NCBI RefSeq assembly: GCF_020524885.1
Contig: NZ_JAIVKJ010000001.1
Coordinates: 1,364,001-1,428,000, forward strand
Reading direction: 5' to 3'
DNA length: 64,000 nt
Source: Microbulbifer elongatus
GTDB lineage: Bacteria > Pseudomonadota > Gammaproteobacteria > Pseudomonadales > Cellvibrionaceae
The notes under the pieces: model-generated
What the model saw: only the letters and a program-made list of their open reading frames with translations
Told to the model about the DNA's origin: nothing
Database searches by the model: none
Made by a program: the position numbers and the translations under genes
In this document: piece after piece, positions 24,154 through 33,738 of the stretch
Numbering within the stretch: the stretch's first letter is position 1
Layout: each line of letters begins with the position of its first letter

Positions 24154-25071
24154 GTGGAGTTTGCGGAGCTTCAGCCCGACCTGCAGCAATGGATGCGGGA
24201 TATGGTCCAGCGTGGCCACGATAAAGCGGGAATGATGGATGCGCTGCTAAAGACAGGTTATCAGCCGTCTATAGCAAGCGCGGTGGATCAGTGTATTGCC
24301 GATTGCACCGGGGGCGGCAAATCTCAAGAGATGGCTCCGGCTGCGGTTGCGCGCACCCAGACCGCGAACCACGCCGAAGAGCGTGGCGAGGAGGGCGACA
24401 GCAGTCGTTTCCGGTTGTTTGAGCCACAAAGCGCGCTGTACGACCTTGGGGATAGGCAGGTGGAGGTGCTGCTCACGATGCGGCAGCCCAACATCGTGTT
24501 GTTTGGCAATTTGCTCTCCGAAAACGAATGTGACGCGCTGATCGAGATGTCGCGCACCAGACTCAAGCGCTCGCGACTGGTCAATGCCGAGCGCGGTACC
24601 TACGACCTCGGTGAGGCGCGCACTAGTGAGGGTACCTACTTCGAGCGGGCCGCCAACCCGTTGATCGCTGATATAGAAACCCGAATAGAGCGCTTGCTCG
24701 GGGTGCCAGAAGCTCGCGGCGAGCCTGTTCAGGTTCTGCATTATCGGGAAGGGGCGCAATACCGGCCGCACTTTGACTATTTCGAAACGGGAAAGCCGGG
24801 CAGTCAGCGCGTTCTGGCCCAGGGGGGGCAACGGGTGGCCACTTTGATTATGTATCTCAACAACGTTAAGGCGGGAGGTTCAACGGTTTTCCCTGAGGTC
24901 GCGCTGGACGTGTTGCCGAAAAAAGGGTGCGGTCTGTTTTTTTCTTATTCCAATGCTACCGGTGAGGTAGACCGCAAGACTCTTCACGGGGGTAGTCCGG
25001 TACTGGCGGGGGAAAAGTGGATCGCGACCAAGTGGTTGAGGCTCGGGGAGTATCGGGTTGCTGATGCTTAG
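24154..25071 (+). CDS. Prolyl-4-hydroxylase-like 2-oxoglutarate/Fe(II) oxygenase
   Basis: A 305-residue protein. The N-terminal 55 residues form the helical segment common in bacterial members (LQQWMRDMVQRGHDKAGMMDAL). After a low-complexity linker comes the P4Hc fold: the iron ligands are in YRPHFDYF (H and D) and in the later TLHGGSPVLAGEK (H), and the 2-oxoglutarate-binding basic residue is in EKWIATKWLR. Members hydroxylate proline in proteins; bacterial targets include ribosomal or elongation proteins, but this one's target is unknown. GTG start at 24154 with AAGGAG. The stop overlaps the start region of the MscS gene. Confidence 0.88.
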   Translation: MEFAELQPDLQQWMRDMVQRGHDKAGMMDALLKTGYQPSIASAVDQCIADCTGGGKSQEMAPAAVARTQTANHAEERGEEGDSSRFRLFEPQSALYDLGDRQVEVLLTMRQPNIVLFGNLLSENECDALIEMSRTRLKRSRLVNAERGTYDLGEARTSEGTYFERAANPLIADIETRIERLLGVPEARGEPVQVLHYREGAQYRPHFDYFETGKPGSQRVLAQGGQRVATLIMYLNNVKAGGSTVFPEVALDVLPKKGCGLFFSYSNATGEVDRKTLHGGSPVLAGEKWIATKWLRLGEYRVADA

Positions 25072-26050
25072 CGGGTTGGTCCAGTCCAACCCGGCACTGC
25101 CGGTGGACCCGGACAAGGCTAAGGAGCTGGCGGAATCCCTGGAACTCGCCAAGGTGGCGCCTTTGTCTTTTTCCCATATGCTGGAAGCGGTTATGGCGTC
25201 TTTCGGCAAGATCTGGGAGGGTTTCCTCGGGCATATCCCTTTCTTTATTGCCAGTGTGATGATGCTGGCGCTAACCTGGGTATTAGCCACTATTGCAGGG
25301 AAATTTACCCGCCGGTTTGCCAGAAAAACCACCAACAAACCTTCACTCCAGGACCTGCTGGTTCGCCTAACGCGTATTTTTATCTGGGTGATCGGGTTGT
25401 TGTTTACCGCGATGGTGTTATTTCCGGGTCTTACGCCGGCAAGGGCGCTCGGTGGTCTCGGTTTGCTGTCGGTGGCGGTGGGGCTGGCGTTCAAGGACAT
25501 GTTCGAGAATTTCTTCGCCGGTATCCTCATCCTGTGGCGCTTCCCATTCGAGGCTGGGGACGTGATCAAATGCGAAAACGTAGAGGGGAGGGTGGAAGCG
25601 GTAGAAGTACGCAATACGGCCATTCGCCGCACCACCGGCGAACTGGTGATTGTTCCCAACCTGTTCCTGTTCAAGAACCCTTGTGAAATCCTCACCGATC
25701 GCAACAAGCGGCGTATCACGATCATCGCCGGCGTGGCTTATGGTGAAGATGTGGCTACTGCGGTGGATGTCATTGAGGCGGCGGTAACCCAGTGTGAAAC
25801 CGTACGCGATGATGAGCCGGTGCAGATCTTCCCTCAGGGGTTTGGTGACAGCAGCATCGATATCGAGGTCACCTGGTGGTCCGGATCTACTCCCCTGGAA
25901 GAACGTCGCTCCAGGGGAGAAGTGGTAACCGCGGTGAAACGTGCATTGGACGAGGCGGGTATCGAGATTCCCTTCCCTTACCGTACGCTCACGTTCAAGG
26001 AGCCACTATCACTCTCCGGCGAAACCAGAGAGGCGTCCGAGGGGGGATAG
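25058..26050 (+). CDS. MscS-family mechanosensitive ion channel
   Basis: A 330-residue membrane protein with two or three hydrophobic segments in the N-terminal half (FFIASVMMLALTWVLATIAG, IFIWVIGLLFTAMVLF) and a pore-lining segment ALGGLGLLSVAVGLAFKDMFENFFAGIL, then the beta domain (GDVIKCENVEGRVEAVEVRNTAIRRTTGELVIVPN). These match MscS, which releases solutes on hypo-osmotic shock. The start is uncertain: TTG at 25058 has GGGGAG at good spacing, ATG at 25064 is too far; both overlap the oxygenase stop, so translation is probably coupled. Confidence 0.9.
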   Translation: MLMLSGLVQSNPALPVDPDKAKELAESLELAKVAPLSFSHMLEAVMASFGKIWEGFLGHIPFFIASVMMLALTWVLATIAGKFTRRFARKTTNKPSLQDLLVRLTRIFIWVIGLLFTAMVLFPGLTPARALGGLGLLSVAVGLAFKDMFENFFAGILILWRFPFEAGDVIKCENVEGRVEAVEVRNTAIRRTTGELVIVPNLFLFKNPCEILTDRNKRRITIIAGVAYGEDVATAVDVIEAAVTQCETVRDDEPVQIFPQGFGDSSIDIEVTWWSGSTPLEERRSRGEVVTAVKRALDEAGIEIPFPYRTLTFKEPLSLSGETREASEGG

Positions 26051-26054
26051 CGAG

Positions 26055-26690
26055 TCAGAGAGTACTGTCTGGCTGATTCTCCGGGCGCGCTTTTTCAAAT
26101 GCCGGCAGCGCAGCGCAGGCTTCGGCAATTTTTGCAATGCGGGGGTAATTCTCCATCTCCATACCAAATCGCTCCGCATTGTAAACCTGCGGAATCAGGC
26201 AGCATTCGAACAGGCCCGGGGTATCGCCGTGGGCAAAGGTCGAGCCCTGACCATCCAGCTGGGTTTCGAGCGCCGTGAAGCCGCCGTCGATCCAGTGGCG
26301 GATCCACTCCACCTTCTGCTCGTCACTGGCACCCAGCTCCGACTGAATGTACTTGAGCACGCGCAGGTTCTGCACTGGCTGGATATCGCAGGCCACGTTG
26401 TAGGCAAGGGCGCGCACTTTTGCGCGGGCGAGGCTGTCTTTGGGGAGCAGGGCAGGTTGGGGGTGCTGCTCGTCGAGCCACTCCAAAATGGCCAGGGACT
26501 GGGTAAATACATGGCCGCTTTCGATGAGCGCAGGCACAAGTCCTTGTGGATTCAGGCTGCGGTAGCTGGACTCCTTCTGCTCTCCCTTTAGCAGGTTCAC
26601 TGGGTGGTAGTCGTACTCGAGCCCTTTCAGGTTGAGCGCTATGCGCACGCGGTAACTGGCGGAAGAGCGAAAGTAGCCGTGGAGTTCCAT
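26055..26690 (-). CDS. maiA: Maleylacetoacetate isomerase (zeta-class GST)
   Basis: A 211-residue glutathione-dependent enzyme with the zeta-class active site SSASYRVRIALNLKGLEY and FTQSLAILEWLDEQHP, and the C-terminal helix domain. It converts maleylacetoacetate to fumarylacetoacetate in tyrosine breakdown. The ATG at 26688-26690 is preceded by AAAGGAACC; the frame opens 21 codons earlier with a Pro/Glu-rich extension that does not look like MaiA. It is divergent from a MarR-type regulator with paired repeats between them. The hmgA and fumarylacetoacetase genes are not in the window. Confidence 0.9.
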   Translation of the reverse strand: MELHGYFRSSASYRVRIALNLKGLEYDYHPVNLLKGEQKESSYRSLNPQGLVPALIESGHVFTQSLAILEWLDEQHPQPALLPKDSLARAKVRALAYNVACDIQPVQNLRVLKYIQSELGASDEQKVEWIRHWIDGGFTALETQLDGQGSTFAHGDTPGLFECCLIPQVYNAERFGMEMENYPRIAKIAEACAALPAFEKARPENQPDSTL

Positions 26691-26918
26691 ATACGTTGGT
26701 TCCTTTTCTGGAGTTCCTGTTTCTGGGTAGTCTGTTTCTTGGGGTTCTGTCAAAAATGGCGCGAAACGCCGTATAATGCCCGGCCGATTTCGTCTGTTAT
26801 TGGCTTTTGTGTCCGCGGGCGAGGCCTATGTCCGGTGGTTGTTAAAGGGTGCTTCGTGGGTGTCACATCGACGGCAGCCAACCAGCTATCGCGCAGGCAA
26901 AAAATTCCTGTGGAAGTG

Positions 26919-26955
26919 GTTACATTTGAAACCAATTTTAGTTACATTTAAAAAC
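26919..26955. promoter_or_regulatory. Paired operator-like repeats upstream of the MarR gene
   Basis: GTTACATTTGAAAC (26919-26932) and GTTACATTTAAAAAC (26941-26955) share the same element, each ending in a GTT...AAC partial palindrome, with a 22-bp centre spacing, two helical turns. They sit 38-74 bp before the MarR start and in the maiA/MarR divergent region, as an autoregulatory MarR site would. Confidence 0.5.
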
Positions 26956-26992
26956 TGGTACAACCCGTTCCCTAGCAGGTGAATAGAGCGCG

Positions 26993-27514
26993 ATGACAAC
27001 CGATAATACAAATAGCGATATCACTGAATTCTCCAACCCGATGGATGCGGTGCGCCCGGATGATCTGCGCCTGGAGAAATTTCTGCCTTATCGACTGTCC
27101 GTGCTGTCCAACCGCGTAAGTAACGCCATTGCGGATGCCTACAGCGCGCGCTTTGACCTTACCATCCCCGCGTGGCGTGTGATGGCGATTCTGGGGCGTT
27201 TTCCCAATCTCTCTGCCGCCGACCTTGTAGAACAGACGGCGATGGACAAGGTGGCCATCAGCCGCGCAGTGTCCATCCTGATCAAGAACGACTACATCAC
27301 CCGCAGCGAAGACCTTGCTGACCGCCGTCGCCAGGTGCTGAATTTGTCGGATCTTGGTCGCGACGTCTACGAGCGTATCGTGCCACTGGCGCAGCAATAC
27401 GAGAACGACCTGATGGGTTCTCTGTCTGCAGACGAGCGCAGTCAGCTCGACAGTATTATCGAAAAACTGATGGCGCGCGCACAGGATTGGGCTAACCGCG
27501 GACTGATCGACTGA
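26993..27514 (+). CDS. MarR-family transcriptional regulator
   Basis: A 173-residue winged-helix protein: the recognition-helix region is DLVEQTAMDKVAISRAVSILIKNDYITRSEDLADRRRQVLNLSDLG, with the wing in the last part. MarR proteins bind short inverted repeats as dimers and often lose DNA binding on sensing phenolic or aromatic ligands. Its location between maiA (divergent) and an aromatic aminotransferase gene points to control of aromatic amino acid metabolism. Paired repeats upstream suggest autoregulation. Confidence 0.9.
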   Translation: MTTDNTNSDITEFSNPMDAVRPDDLRLEKFLPYRLSVLSNRVSNAIADAYSARFDLTIPAWRVMAILGRFPNLSAADLVEQTAMDKVAISRAVSILIKNDYITRSEDLADRRRQVLNLSDLGRDVYERIVPLAQQYENDLMGSLSADERSQLDSIIEKLMARAQDWANRGLID

Positions 27515-27616
27515 TCTCCGAATCATCTGCCATTCTTATTTCCATCTTTCTGAATTGACCGTTCATTGGCCGGCGCATTCTTGTGAGTACGCCGGCGCGA
27601 ATTACCAGGAGTTACC

Positions 27617-28813
27617 ATGTTTGACCACCTGAAAAGCCTGCCTGCCGACCCCATTCTGGGGCTGCTCGCTACTTACCGCGCCGATGAAAACCCCAACAAG
27701 ATCGACTTGGGAGTGGGGGTGTATAAAGACGAAGCGGGACACACCCCGGTCCTGCAGGCGGTAAAGGAAGCGGAAACTCGCCTCTTGCACAGCGAAGAAA
27801 CCAAGGCTTATGTGGGCCCGGCAGGTACCCCCGGATTCAATAGCGCCATGCAGGAGCTGGTACTGGGTGCGGATCACCCGGCACTGGTAGGTAATCGTGT
27901 GCGCTCCGCGCAAACACCTGGTGGCTGTGGCGCCCTGCGTGTCCTGGCAGAATTTGCCAACCGCGCCAAAGCGGGTGCCACCATCTGGGTAAGTGACCCC
28001 ACCTGGGCTAACCACGTCCCTCTGCTGGGCAATGCGGGCCTGGAAATCAAAAGTTACCCCTACTATGACCGCGCCACCAGCAGCCTGCAGTTTGACGCCA
28101 TGGTGGAAACGCTCAAGCAGGTGGGCGAGGGCGACCTGGTGCTGTTCCACGCCTGCTGTCACAACCCCTGTGGCGCGGACCTGAGCCGCGAGCAGTGGAA
28201 AGTACTGGCCGAAATGGCGCAGAAGCAGGGCTTTACCCCGTTTATCGATATGGCCTATCAGGGCTTCGGCGACAGCCTGGACGCAGACGCCTACGGTCTG
28301 CGCCTGATGGCGGAATCCGTTCCCGAGATGCTGGTAGCCGCATCCTGCTCGAAAAACTTCGGCCTCTACCGCGAGCGCGTCGGCCTGGCTATGGTGGTTT
28401 ACAGTGATGCGGCAGCAGCTGACCGCGGTCAGAGCCAGCTGTTGAACGTAGTGCGTGGCAATTACTCCATGCCCCCGAACCATGGCGGTGCCATTGTGGA
28501 ATCCATCCTCACTGACGCCAGCCTGCGTGCGAACTGGGAAGCAGAGCTCACCGAAATGCGCGAGCGTATTAACAGCCTGCGCAGTGGTGTTGTGGAAAGC
28601 CTGCGCGACGCCGGTGCCGCCGGCGATTTCGGCTTTATTGAGAAACAGAAGGGTATGTTCTCCTTCCTGGGCATTAACCCGGAGCAGGTGCACAAACTGC
28701 AACAGGATTATTCCATTTATATGGTAGATTCCAGCCGTATCAGTATTGCCGGCCTGAGCCAGAGCAATATGGAATACTTCTGCAAATCCGTTGCGGAAGT
28801 CCTGGATTCTTGA
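27617..28813 (+). CDS. Aspartate/aromatic aminotransferase (class I, TyrB/AspC type)
   Basis: A 398-residue class I aminotransferase starting MFDHLKSLPADPILGLLATYRAD, the TyrB/AspC entry pattern. The PLP lysine lies in SCSKNFGLYRERVG; HACCHNPCGADL is the family's HxCCHNPTGxD with Cys in place of Thr. It transfers amino groups between aromatic amino acids or aspartate and 2-oxoglutarate. Aspartate and aromatic specificities cannot be separated by sequence alone; maiA, a class II DAHP synthase and the indolepyruvate oxidoreductase nearby favour aromatic. Ribosome site CCAGGAG before ATG. Confidence 0.92.
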   Translation: MFDHLKSLPADPILGLLATYRADENPNKIDLGVGVYKDEAGHTPVLQAVKEAETRLLHSEETKAYVGPAGTPGFNSAMQELVLGADHPALVGNRVRSAQTPGGCGALRVLAEFANRAKAGATIWVSDPTWANHVPLLGNAGLEIKSYPYYDRATSSLQFDAMVETLKQVGEGDLVLFHACCHNPCGADLSREQWKVLAEMAQKQGFTPFIDMAYQGFGDSLDADAYGLRLMAESVPEMLVAASCSKNFGLYRERVGLAMVVYSDAAAADRGQSQLLNVVRGNYSMPPNHGGAIVESILTDASLRANWEAELTEMRERINSLRSGVVESLRDAGAAGDFGFIEKQKGMFSFLGINPEQVHKLQQDYSIYMVDSSRISIAGLSQSNMEYFCKSVAEVLDS

Positions 28814-28923
28814 AGAGAGTCTGACTTTCAGGGCGGTGCTGGGGCCGCCTTAAAATTTACAGCCCAGATAGTGTGTCGCCCGGCTGGCGGCACACGCCGT
28901 TAAAAATTGATGTCGAGCTGAAT

Positions 28924-30321
28924 ATGGAAGTTGAGGTAGAAGCCCCCGTGTCTGAACCTGTTGTAAAACCCTGGGATCCCACCAGCTGGCGCAAGCTGAC
29001 TGCGCACCAGCAGCCGAAATACCAGTCGCAAAGCGATGTGGAATCTGTCGAGCGGCAGCTAGCGGGTTATCCGCCGCTGGTGTTTGCGGAAGAGGCTCGT
29101 GAACTGCGGCGCCAGCTGGCAGACGTGGCGCAGGGTAAGGCATTTTTGCTGCAGGGGGGGGATTGTGCCGAGTCATTCGCGGACTTCAATGCAAACCGTA
29201 TCCGCGACACCTTTAAAGTGCTTCTGCAGATGGCGGTGGTGCTGACCTTTGCCGGCAATTTGCCGGTGGTCAAGGTGGCGCGCATGGCAGGGCAATATGC
29301 GAAGCCACGCTCGGCCGATATGGAAACAGTCGATGGCGTTGAGCTGCCGAGCTATCGCGGCGACATCATCAACGGTATCGACTTCACTGCCGAAGCACGC
29401 GTGCCTGATCCCAAACGCATGCTCACAGCCTACAACCAGTCCGCAGCCACGCTGAATTTGTTGCGCGCTTTTGCCCAGGGCGGTCTGGCGGACCTGCATC
29501 AGGTGCACGCGTGGAACCTGAGCTTCCTAGAAAACAATCCCCAGCGGGATCGCTACGCGCTATTGGCGGAGCGCCTGCAGGATGCGCTGGAGTTCATGGC
29601 CGTGTGCGGTGTGAACTCTACTAACACGCCGGCCATCCGTGAGACCACTCTGTACACCTCTCACGAGGCATTGCTGCTGAATTACGAGCAGGCCCTGACC
29701 CGCACCGACAGCCTGACCGGCAAATGGTACGACTGCTCCGCACATATGCTGTGGATTGGCGAGCGCACCCGCCAGCTGGACGCGGCGCATATCGAATTTC
29801 TTGCGGGCGTGTGGAATCCTATCGGTGTCAAAGTCGGTCCGGGTATGGATACCGATGAATTGATCAGACTGATCGATCGTCTCAATCCGCACAACGAACC
29901 GGGCCGGTTGACCCTGATCACCCGTATGGGCGCTGATACCCTGGCCGACAAGTTGCCCGCACTGGTGCGCGCGGTGGAAAGGGAAGGGCGTTCAGTTGTG
30001 TGGAGCACCGACCCGATGCACGGCAACACCGAGAAGGCATCCAGCGGATTTAAGACCCGCAACTTCGACAATATCCTGCGGGAGATCCGCGACTTCTTTG
30101 CCGTGCACCGCGCAGAGGGAACACACCCCGGTGGTATTCATCTGGAAATGACCGGGCAGCACGTTACCGAATGCACCGGTGGCGCCTGGAAGATTTCCGA
30201 TGCGGATCTCGCCAGCTGCTATCGCACCCAGTGCGACCCGCGTCTCAATGCGGACCAGGTACTGGAGCTCGCATTCTGTATTTCTGAAATGCTGCGCGAC
30301 GGACGCAATGGCAACAGCTAA
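28924..30321 (+). CDS. Class II DAHP synthase (shikimate pathway)
   Basis: A 465-residue class II 3-deoxy-7-phosphoheptulonate synthase. The metal-site elements are [35 protein letters not shown] and [22 protein letters not shown]-like phosphate binding appears as [13 protein letters not shown]. It condenses PEP and erythrose-4-phosphate to start aromatic amino acid synthesis. The frame opens at GTG 28873, but ATG at 28924 is preferred because the extra residues lack similarity; its ribosome site is weak. It follows the aminotransferase on the same strand and may form a functional block with it. Confidence 0.93.
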   Translation: MEVEVEAPVSEPVVKPWDPTSWRKLTAHQQPKYQSQSDVESVERQLAGYPPLVFAEEARELRRQLADVAQGKAFLLQGGDCAESFADFNANRIRDTFKVLLQMAVVLTFAGNLPVVKVARMAGQYAKPRSADMETVDGVELPSYRGDIINGIDFTAEARVPDPKRMLTAYNQSAATLNLLRAFAQGGLADLHQVHAWNLSFLENNPQRDRYALLAERLQDALEFMAVCGVNSTNTPAIRETTLYTSHEALLLNYEQALTRTDSLTGKWYDCSAHMLWIGERTRQLDAAHIEFLAGVWNPIGVKVGPGMDTDELIRLIDRLNPHNEPGRLTLITRMGADTLADKLPALVRAVEREGRSVVWSTDPMHGNTEKASSGFKTRNFDNILREIRDFFAVHRAEGTHPGGIHLEMTGQHVTECTGGAWKISDADLASCYRTQCDPRLNADQVLELAFCISEMLRDGRNGNS

Positions 30322-30372
30322 TAGGTTCGGATAACGTAACGTCTGTAAAAATCCATCGTAAAGGGAGACCGG

Positions 30373-31059
30373 ATGTATCAACTGTTTATTGGCAACAAAA
30401 ACTATTCATCCTGGTCTCTGCGTCCCTGGTTACTGGCCACTGAGCTGGATATTCCTTTCGAAGAGCAGCTAATACCTTTTGACGAGGGTGGCAGCTGGAA
30501 CAAATTTCGCAAATTTTCCCCAACCGGTCTGGTGCCGTGCCTGGTAGATGGCGACACTACGGTATGGGAGTCCCTCGCCATCACCGAATACCTGTACGAA
30601 TCCCACCCCCGCGTCTGGCCAGAAGACAAGCAGGCCAGAGCCTGGGCCCGCTGCGCCGCCTCGGAAATGCACGCCGGCTTTTTCGCACTGCGCAACCAGT
30701 GCAGTATGAACTGCGGCGTAACCATTTCCCTGCACCGCATCGACGATGTGTTGCAGAAAGACCTTGATCGCATTGACGAGCTCTGGAAGCAGGGGTTCTC
30801 CCGTTTTGGCGGACCTTTTTTGGCGGGGCAGGCTTTCACTGCCGTGGATGCCTTCTTCGCACCTGTTGTCCTGCGACTGAAAGGCTATCAGCTTTCTCTC
30901 AGTGCAGAATCGATGGATTACTGCGAGCGCATTCTGGCGCTGCCCGGTATGCAAAGCTGGATTGAATCCGGGATCAATGAGCCCTGGCGTGAAGTCGGCC
31001 ACGACGAGGAGCTGCTCGCCGTGGGTACCATCGTGGAAGACAAGCGCACTAACGCTTAA
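30373..31059 (+). CDS. Glutathione S-transferase family protein
   Basis: A 228-residue protein with a GST N-domain, LFIGNKNYSSWSLRPWLLATELDIPFE, including the conserved NYSSWSLRPWL of a bacterial subgroup, and FSPTGLVPCLVDGDTTVWESLAITEYL, which holds the glutathione-binding cis-Pro and Glu/Ser. The helical C-domain follows. The substrate is unknown. It follows the DAHP synthase by 51 bp on the same strand, possibly cotranscribed. AAGGGAG before ATG. Confidence 0.88.
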   Translation: MYQLFIGNKNYSSWSLRPWLLATELDIPFEEQLIPFDEGGSWNKFRKFSPTGLVPCLVDGDTTVWESLAITEYLYESHPRVWPEDKQARAWARCAASEMHAGFFALRNQCSMNCGVTISLHRIDDVLQKDLDRIDELWKQGFSRFGGPFLAGQAFTAVDAFFAPVVLRLKGYQLSLSAESMDYCERILALPGMQSWIESGINEPWREVGHDEELLAVGTIVEDKRTNA

Positions 31060-31417
31060 TCTCTGCCACCTGTTCTAGTCCCTAACTCCTGTAGTTCCTG
31101 ACTCTTCTTTTACCTGACTCCGGGCTCCTGCCGCCATTGCGGCAGGCTACCTCGAAAGGCGCAAGGTATCGCAGGACCTCGTATAACACATAATAAAACT
31201 ATGCACTTAATAAGCCGTTATCAAATGACCGCTTAAAGCATGTCCAGCAAAGAGCTCCGAAAAGTTAAACAGATGCGGGGGAATATCTCGCGTACAGAAC
31301 CTCTCGCCGCATAAAGCTGCGGGCTGGTCTGCCCCTCGTAGCGATATCTGCCAGCGCTGGGGTACACTCCGGACAGCCAAAAATTTAACAATATTCAAGT
31401 ACGAGAGGATCGAGTCG
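31060..31417. other. Intergenic region with a perfect hairpin after the GST gene
   Basis: In 358 bp without a gene, the one clear structure is CCTGCCGC-CATT-GCGGCAGG (31127-31146), a perfect 8-bp stem lacking a T tract; it may end the GST transcript with Rho. The 3' half is AT-richer and should hold the promoter of the M3 peptidase gene, but no -35/-10 pair stands out. Confidence 0.45.
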
Positions 31418-33637
31418 ATGCGTCAAACACTGATCGCTATATCCATCGCCGCCGCGCTGGCCACGGCAGCCGGTTGCAGCAAAGAAGCAGAACAGGCACA
31501 GGCGGCCAAGCCCGCTGAGCAAGCCGTTGCTTCCGCAGAAGTCGTCGCCGATGTGGCGAAGAGCAATGCGTTGCTGGCGGTGTGGAAGGGCCCTTACGGT
31601 GGCGTACCCGCGTTCGACAAGATGAAGGTCGAAGACCTGAAGCCGGCCCTCGAGTATGGCATGGCAGAAAACCTGGCCCAGATTGAAAAGATTGCCAATA
31701 ATCCGGAAGCCCCGACCTTTGCCAACACCATCGAAGAGATGGAGCGCAGCGGTAAGTCCCTGGGTAAAGTGTTCACCTACTGGGGTATCTGGAGTGGCAA
31801 CATGTCTTCTCCGGAGTTCCGCGCAGTGCAAGCGGAAATGGCTCCCAAGCTGTCCGCGTTCAACTCTAAAATCATCCAGAACGACAAGCTGTTCCAGCGT
31901 GTAAAGGCGGTGTACGAATCCCGCAACGATTCTGACCTTACTGCAGAGCAGAAGCGTGTGGTCGAGCTGGTGTACGACGAGTTCGCCACCAATGGTGCAA
32001 CTCTGTCGGGTGAAGACAAGAAGCGCTATGCGGAAATCAATACCCGTCTTGCGGAGCTGCACACCAAGTTCGCCAACAACGTGCTGGCGGATGAAGAAGG
32101 TTACGATCTTTTCCTGACCGAAGATCAGCTGGCAGGCCTGCCGGAATCCTTCGTCAAGGCGGCTGCCTCAATGGCCGAGGAGAAAGGCCAGAAGGGCAAG
32201 TACGCAATCAAGAACACTCGCTCTTCCATGGATCCGTTCCTGACTTATTCCGAAGATCGTGCCCTGCGTGAGAAGGTGTGGACCAACTACTACAGCCGTG
32301 GCGACAACGGTGGTGAGCACGACAACAATGCGATTATTGCCGAGATTCTGCAGCTGCGTGATGAGCGTGTAGCCCTGCTTGGATTCGACAACTACGCCGA
32401 GTGGCGCCTGCAGAACCGCATGGCGAAAAACCCGCAGAACGCCATTGAGCTGATGGAAGCGGTGTGGCCGGCAGCGGTTGCCCGTGTGCACGAAGAAGTC
32501 GCGGATATGCAGGCGGTTGCAGATGCAGAGAAAGCCGGTATCAAGATCGAGCCGTGGGACTACCGCTTCTACGCGGAGAAAGTGCGTGCGGCCAAATACG
32601 ACCTGAACTCTGACGAAGTGAAGCAGTACCTGCAGCTGGACAAGCTGCGCGAGGGTATGTTCTACGTCGCCGGTGAGCTGTTCAATTTCAACTTTGCCCC
32701 CGTAGAAGAGGGCAGTGTGCCGGTGTTCCACGAAGACGTGAAAGTCTGGGAAGTTACCGATAAAACCACTGGCGAGCACATCGGTCTGTGGTACCTGGAT
32801 CCGTTCGCTCGTACCGGCAAGCGCTCCGGTGCCTGGGCGAGCATGTACCGCGATCACACCACTTTTGATGGCAAGGAAACCGTACTGGCTTCCAACAACT
32901 CCAACTTCATCAAGGGCGCGCCTGGCGAGCCGGTACTGGTGGGCTGGGACGATGCGGAAACCTTCTTCCACGAGTTTGGCCACGCGCTGCACTTCCTTGC
33001 GTCTAACGTAAGCTACCCGACTCTGAATGGCGGCGTGCGCGACTACACCGAGTTCCAGTCCCAGTTGCTGGAGCGTTGGCTGAGCACCGACCCGATCATC
33101 GACAACTATCTGGTGCACTACAAAACTGGTGAGCCGATCCCGGCGGAGCTGGTTGCCAAGATCAAGAAGGCCGCGAACTTCAATCAGGGCTTTGCGACCA
33201 CCGAATACCTGGCTTCCGCTCTGGTGGACATGAAGTTGCACACTACCGATCCGAAAGGAATCGACCCGGACAAGTTCGAGCGCGAGACCCTGAATGCGCT
33301 GGGTATGCCGTCTGAACTGGTGATGCGCCACCGCACCCCGCACTTCGGGCACATCTTCTCCGGTGAAGGTTACTCTGCGGGTTACTACGGCTACATGTGG
33401 GCGGACGTGCTGACTTCCGACGCTTCTGAAGCATTCGCCGAAGCCGAAGGCGGTTTCTACGATAAGGAAGTAGCCGGCAAGCTGGTGAAGTACCTGTTCG
33501 CACCGCGTAACGCGATGGATCCGGCTGAAGCGTACCGCAAATTCCGTGGCCGTGATGCGGGCATCGAGCCGCTGATGCGCGACCGTGGTTTCCCGGTGCC
33601 GGGTGAGGAAGGTACCGCCGCAGTGACCGGTGAGTAA
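31418..33637 (+). CDS. M3-family metallopeptidase lipoprotein (Dcp/oligopeptidase type)
   Basis: A 739-residue zinc peptidase. The N-terminus carries a lipobox (ALATAAGC), so the enzyme is envelope anchored. The catalytic motif HEFGHALHFL gives the two zinc histidines and the general-base Glu; a downstream Glu and GYSAGYYGYMWADVL are typical of the M3 family (Dcp, oligopeptidase A). It probably degrades short peptides in the periplasm, fitting the M14 peptidases and amidohydrolases elsewhere in the window. The gene stands alone, followed by a bidirectional terminator. Confidence 0.93.
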   Translation: MRQTLIAISIAAALATAAGCSKEAEQAQAAKPAEQAVASAEVVADVAKSNALLAVWKGPYGGVPAFDKMKVEDLKPALEYGMAENLAQIEKIANNPEAPTFANTIEEMERSGKSLGKVFTYWGIWSGNMSSPEFRAVQAEMAPKLSAFNSKIIQNDKLFQRVKAVYESRNDSDLTAEQKRVVELVYDEFATNGATLSGEDKKRYAEINTRLAELHTKFANNVLADEEGYDLFLTEDQLAGLPESFVKAAASMAEEKGQKGKYAIKNTRSSMDPFLTYSEDRALREKVWTNYYSRGDNGGEHDNNAIIAEILQLRDERVALLGFDNYAEWRLQNRMAKNPQNAIELMEAVWPAAVARVHEEVADMQAVADAEKAGIKIEPWDYRFYAEKVRAAKYDLNSDEVKQYLQLDKLREGMFYVAGELFNFNFAPVEEGSVPVFHEDVKVWEVTDKTTGEHIGLWYLDPFARTGKRSGAWASMYRDHTTFDGKETVLASNNSNFIKGAPGEPVLVGWDDAETFFHEFGHALHFLASNVSYPTLNGGVRDYTEFQSQLLERWLSTDPIIDNYLVHYKTGEPIPAELVAKIKKAANFNQGFATTEYLASALVDMKLHTTDPKGIDPDKFERETLNALGMPSELVMRHRTPHFGHIFSGEGYSAGYYGYMWADVLTSDASEAFAEAEGGFYDKEVAGKLVKYLFAPRNAMDPAEAYRKFRGRDAGIEPLMRDRGFPVPGEEGTAAVTGE

Positions 33638-33672
33638 AACTTAGCCTTACAGTTGGGCTTTAAAAAGAAAAA

Positions 33673-33703
33673 GCCGCGCTCCGTTGGGAGTGCGGCTTTT
33701 TTT
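33673..33703. terminator. Bidirectional intrinsic terminator
   Basis: GCCGCGCTCC (33673-33682) pairs with GGGAGTGCGGC (33686-33696, one G-T pair) around a short GTT loop. A T7 run follows on the plus strand and an A run precedes it, so it serves both the M3 peptidase gene and the convergent amidohydrolase gene. Confidence 0.85.
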
Positions 33704-33738
33704 ATTGCTTTAGTGTGGAGTCAGGCGACCGTTGAATG

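Noticed and set aside
32168-33352. 394-codon minus-strand frame inside the M3 peptidase gene
   Set aside because: Antisense to a gene with clear HEFGH catalytic motif and lipobox; no independent support.
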